Of a stretch of DNA of 5,949 bases, positions 5,881 to 5,949 are shown in pieces (the stretch's first letter is position 1; the number at the start of each line of letters is the position of its first letter). The notes beneath the pieces were generated by a model, which worked only from the letters and a program-made list of their open reading frames with translations, was not told where the DNA came from and did no database searches. The stretch spans positions 1 to 5,949 of the forward strand of contig CAMNAH010000078.1 of NCBI GenBank assembly GCA_946530775.1, written 5' to 3'. The translations under genes and the position numbers were made by a program. This DNA is from an uncultured Coriobacteriales bacterium (GTDB taxonomy: Bacteria; Actinomycetota; Coriobacteriia; Coriobacteriales; Atopobiaceae).

Positions 5881-5949
5881 CTAGTCCTCCTGCACGACCT
5901 CGGCGTCGACGGCGTTCTTGCGCACGGACTCGATGCCGTTCATGCAGCT
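5881..5949 (-). CDS. C-terminal end of an unidentified convergent gene (5' part outside window)
   Basis: Reading the minus strand inward from base 5949, 22 codons stay open and end at a TAG (complement of 5881-5883). The peptide reads SCMNGIESVRKNAVDAEVVQED. The codons are G/C-ending like those of the neighbouring genes, and the stop lies 31 bases past the YaaA stop, a normal convergent arrangement. The tail is hydrophilic and too short to assign a family. It could be a chance open frame, though its position and codon use favour a real gene. Confidence 0.45.
   Translation of the reverse strand, partial: SCMNGIESVRKNAVDAEVVQED

Noticed and set aside
5936..5944. CCGTTCATG near the right edge, identical to part of the second repeat unit
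   Set aside because: It is a single half-site inside the coding frame of the convergent gene (codons for M-N-G) with no matching second arm, so coincidence is the simplest explanation.

Overview
The window is a GC-rich stretch of bacterial chromosome. It holds three complete protein genes and two genes cut by the window edges. High GC, a strong preference for G/C-ending codons, and a very cysteine-rich multi-cluster flavoprotein of a type common in strict anaerobes suggest an anaerobic actinobacterium of the class Coriobacteriia (Collinsella, Olsenella or Eggerthella relatives). That assignment rests on protein style, not on a marker gene.

Layout: (1) 1-2373, plus strand: the 3' part of a large iron-sulfur flavoprotein. 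It has an N-terminal cysteine-rich region, a ferredoxin motif, a GltD/NfnB-like FAD/NADPH module and a second ferredoxin motif near the C-terminus. It is followed by a strong intrinsic terminator (2394-2431). (2) 2440-2540: four related 20-bp dyad units, arranged two and two around a 21-bp AT-rich gap, between convergent genes. (3) 2596-3423, minus strand: a DeoR-family transcription regulator. (4) 3424-3753: a divergent intergenic region with an AT-rich block and a perfect 23-bp inverted repeat just upstream of the next gene. (5) 3754-5100, plus strand: a MATE-family membrane exporter. (6) 5097-5849, plus strand: a YaaA (UPF0246/DUF328) peroxide-stress protein overlapping the MATE gene by ATGA. 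(7) 5881-5949, minus strand: the last 22 codons of an unidentified convergent gene.

How the parts may work together: the MATE exporter and YaaA form a tight two-gene operon, with the DeoR-type regulator divergent from it. This suggests a small regulated efflux and oxidative/iron-stress module, but the regulatory link is inferred from position only. The flavoprotein is terminated separately and looks like an independent electron-transfer gene. The least explained elements are the dyad-repeat cluster behind the flavoprotein terminator and the perfect inverted repeat in front of the MATE gene. No RNA genes, insertion sequences, CRISPR arrays or clear horizontal-transfer boundaries were seen.
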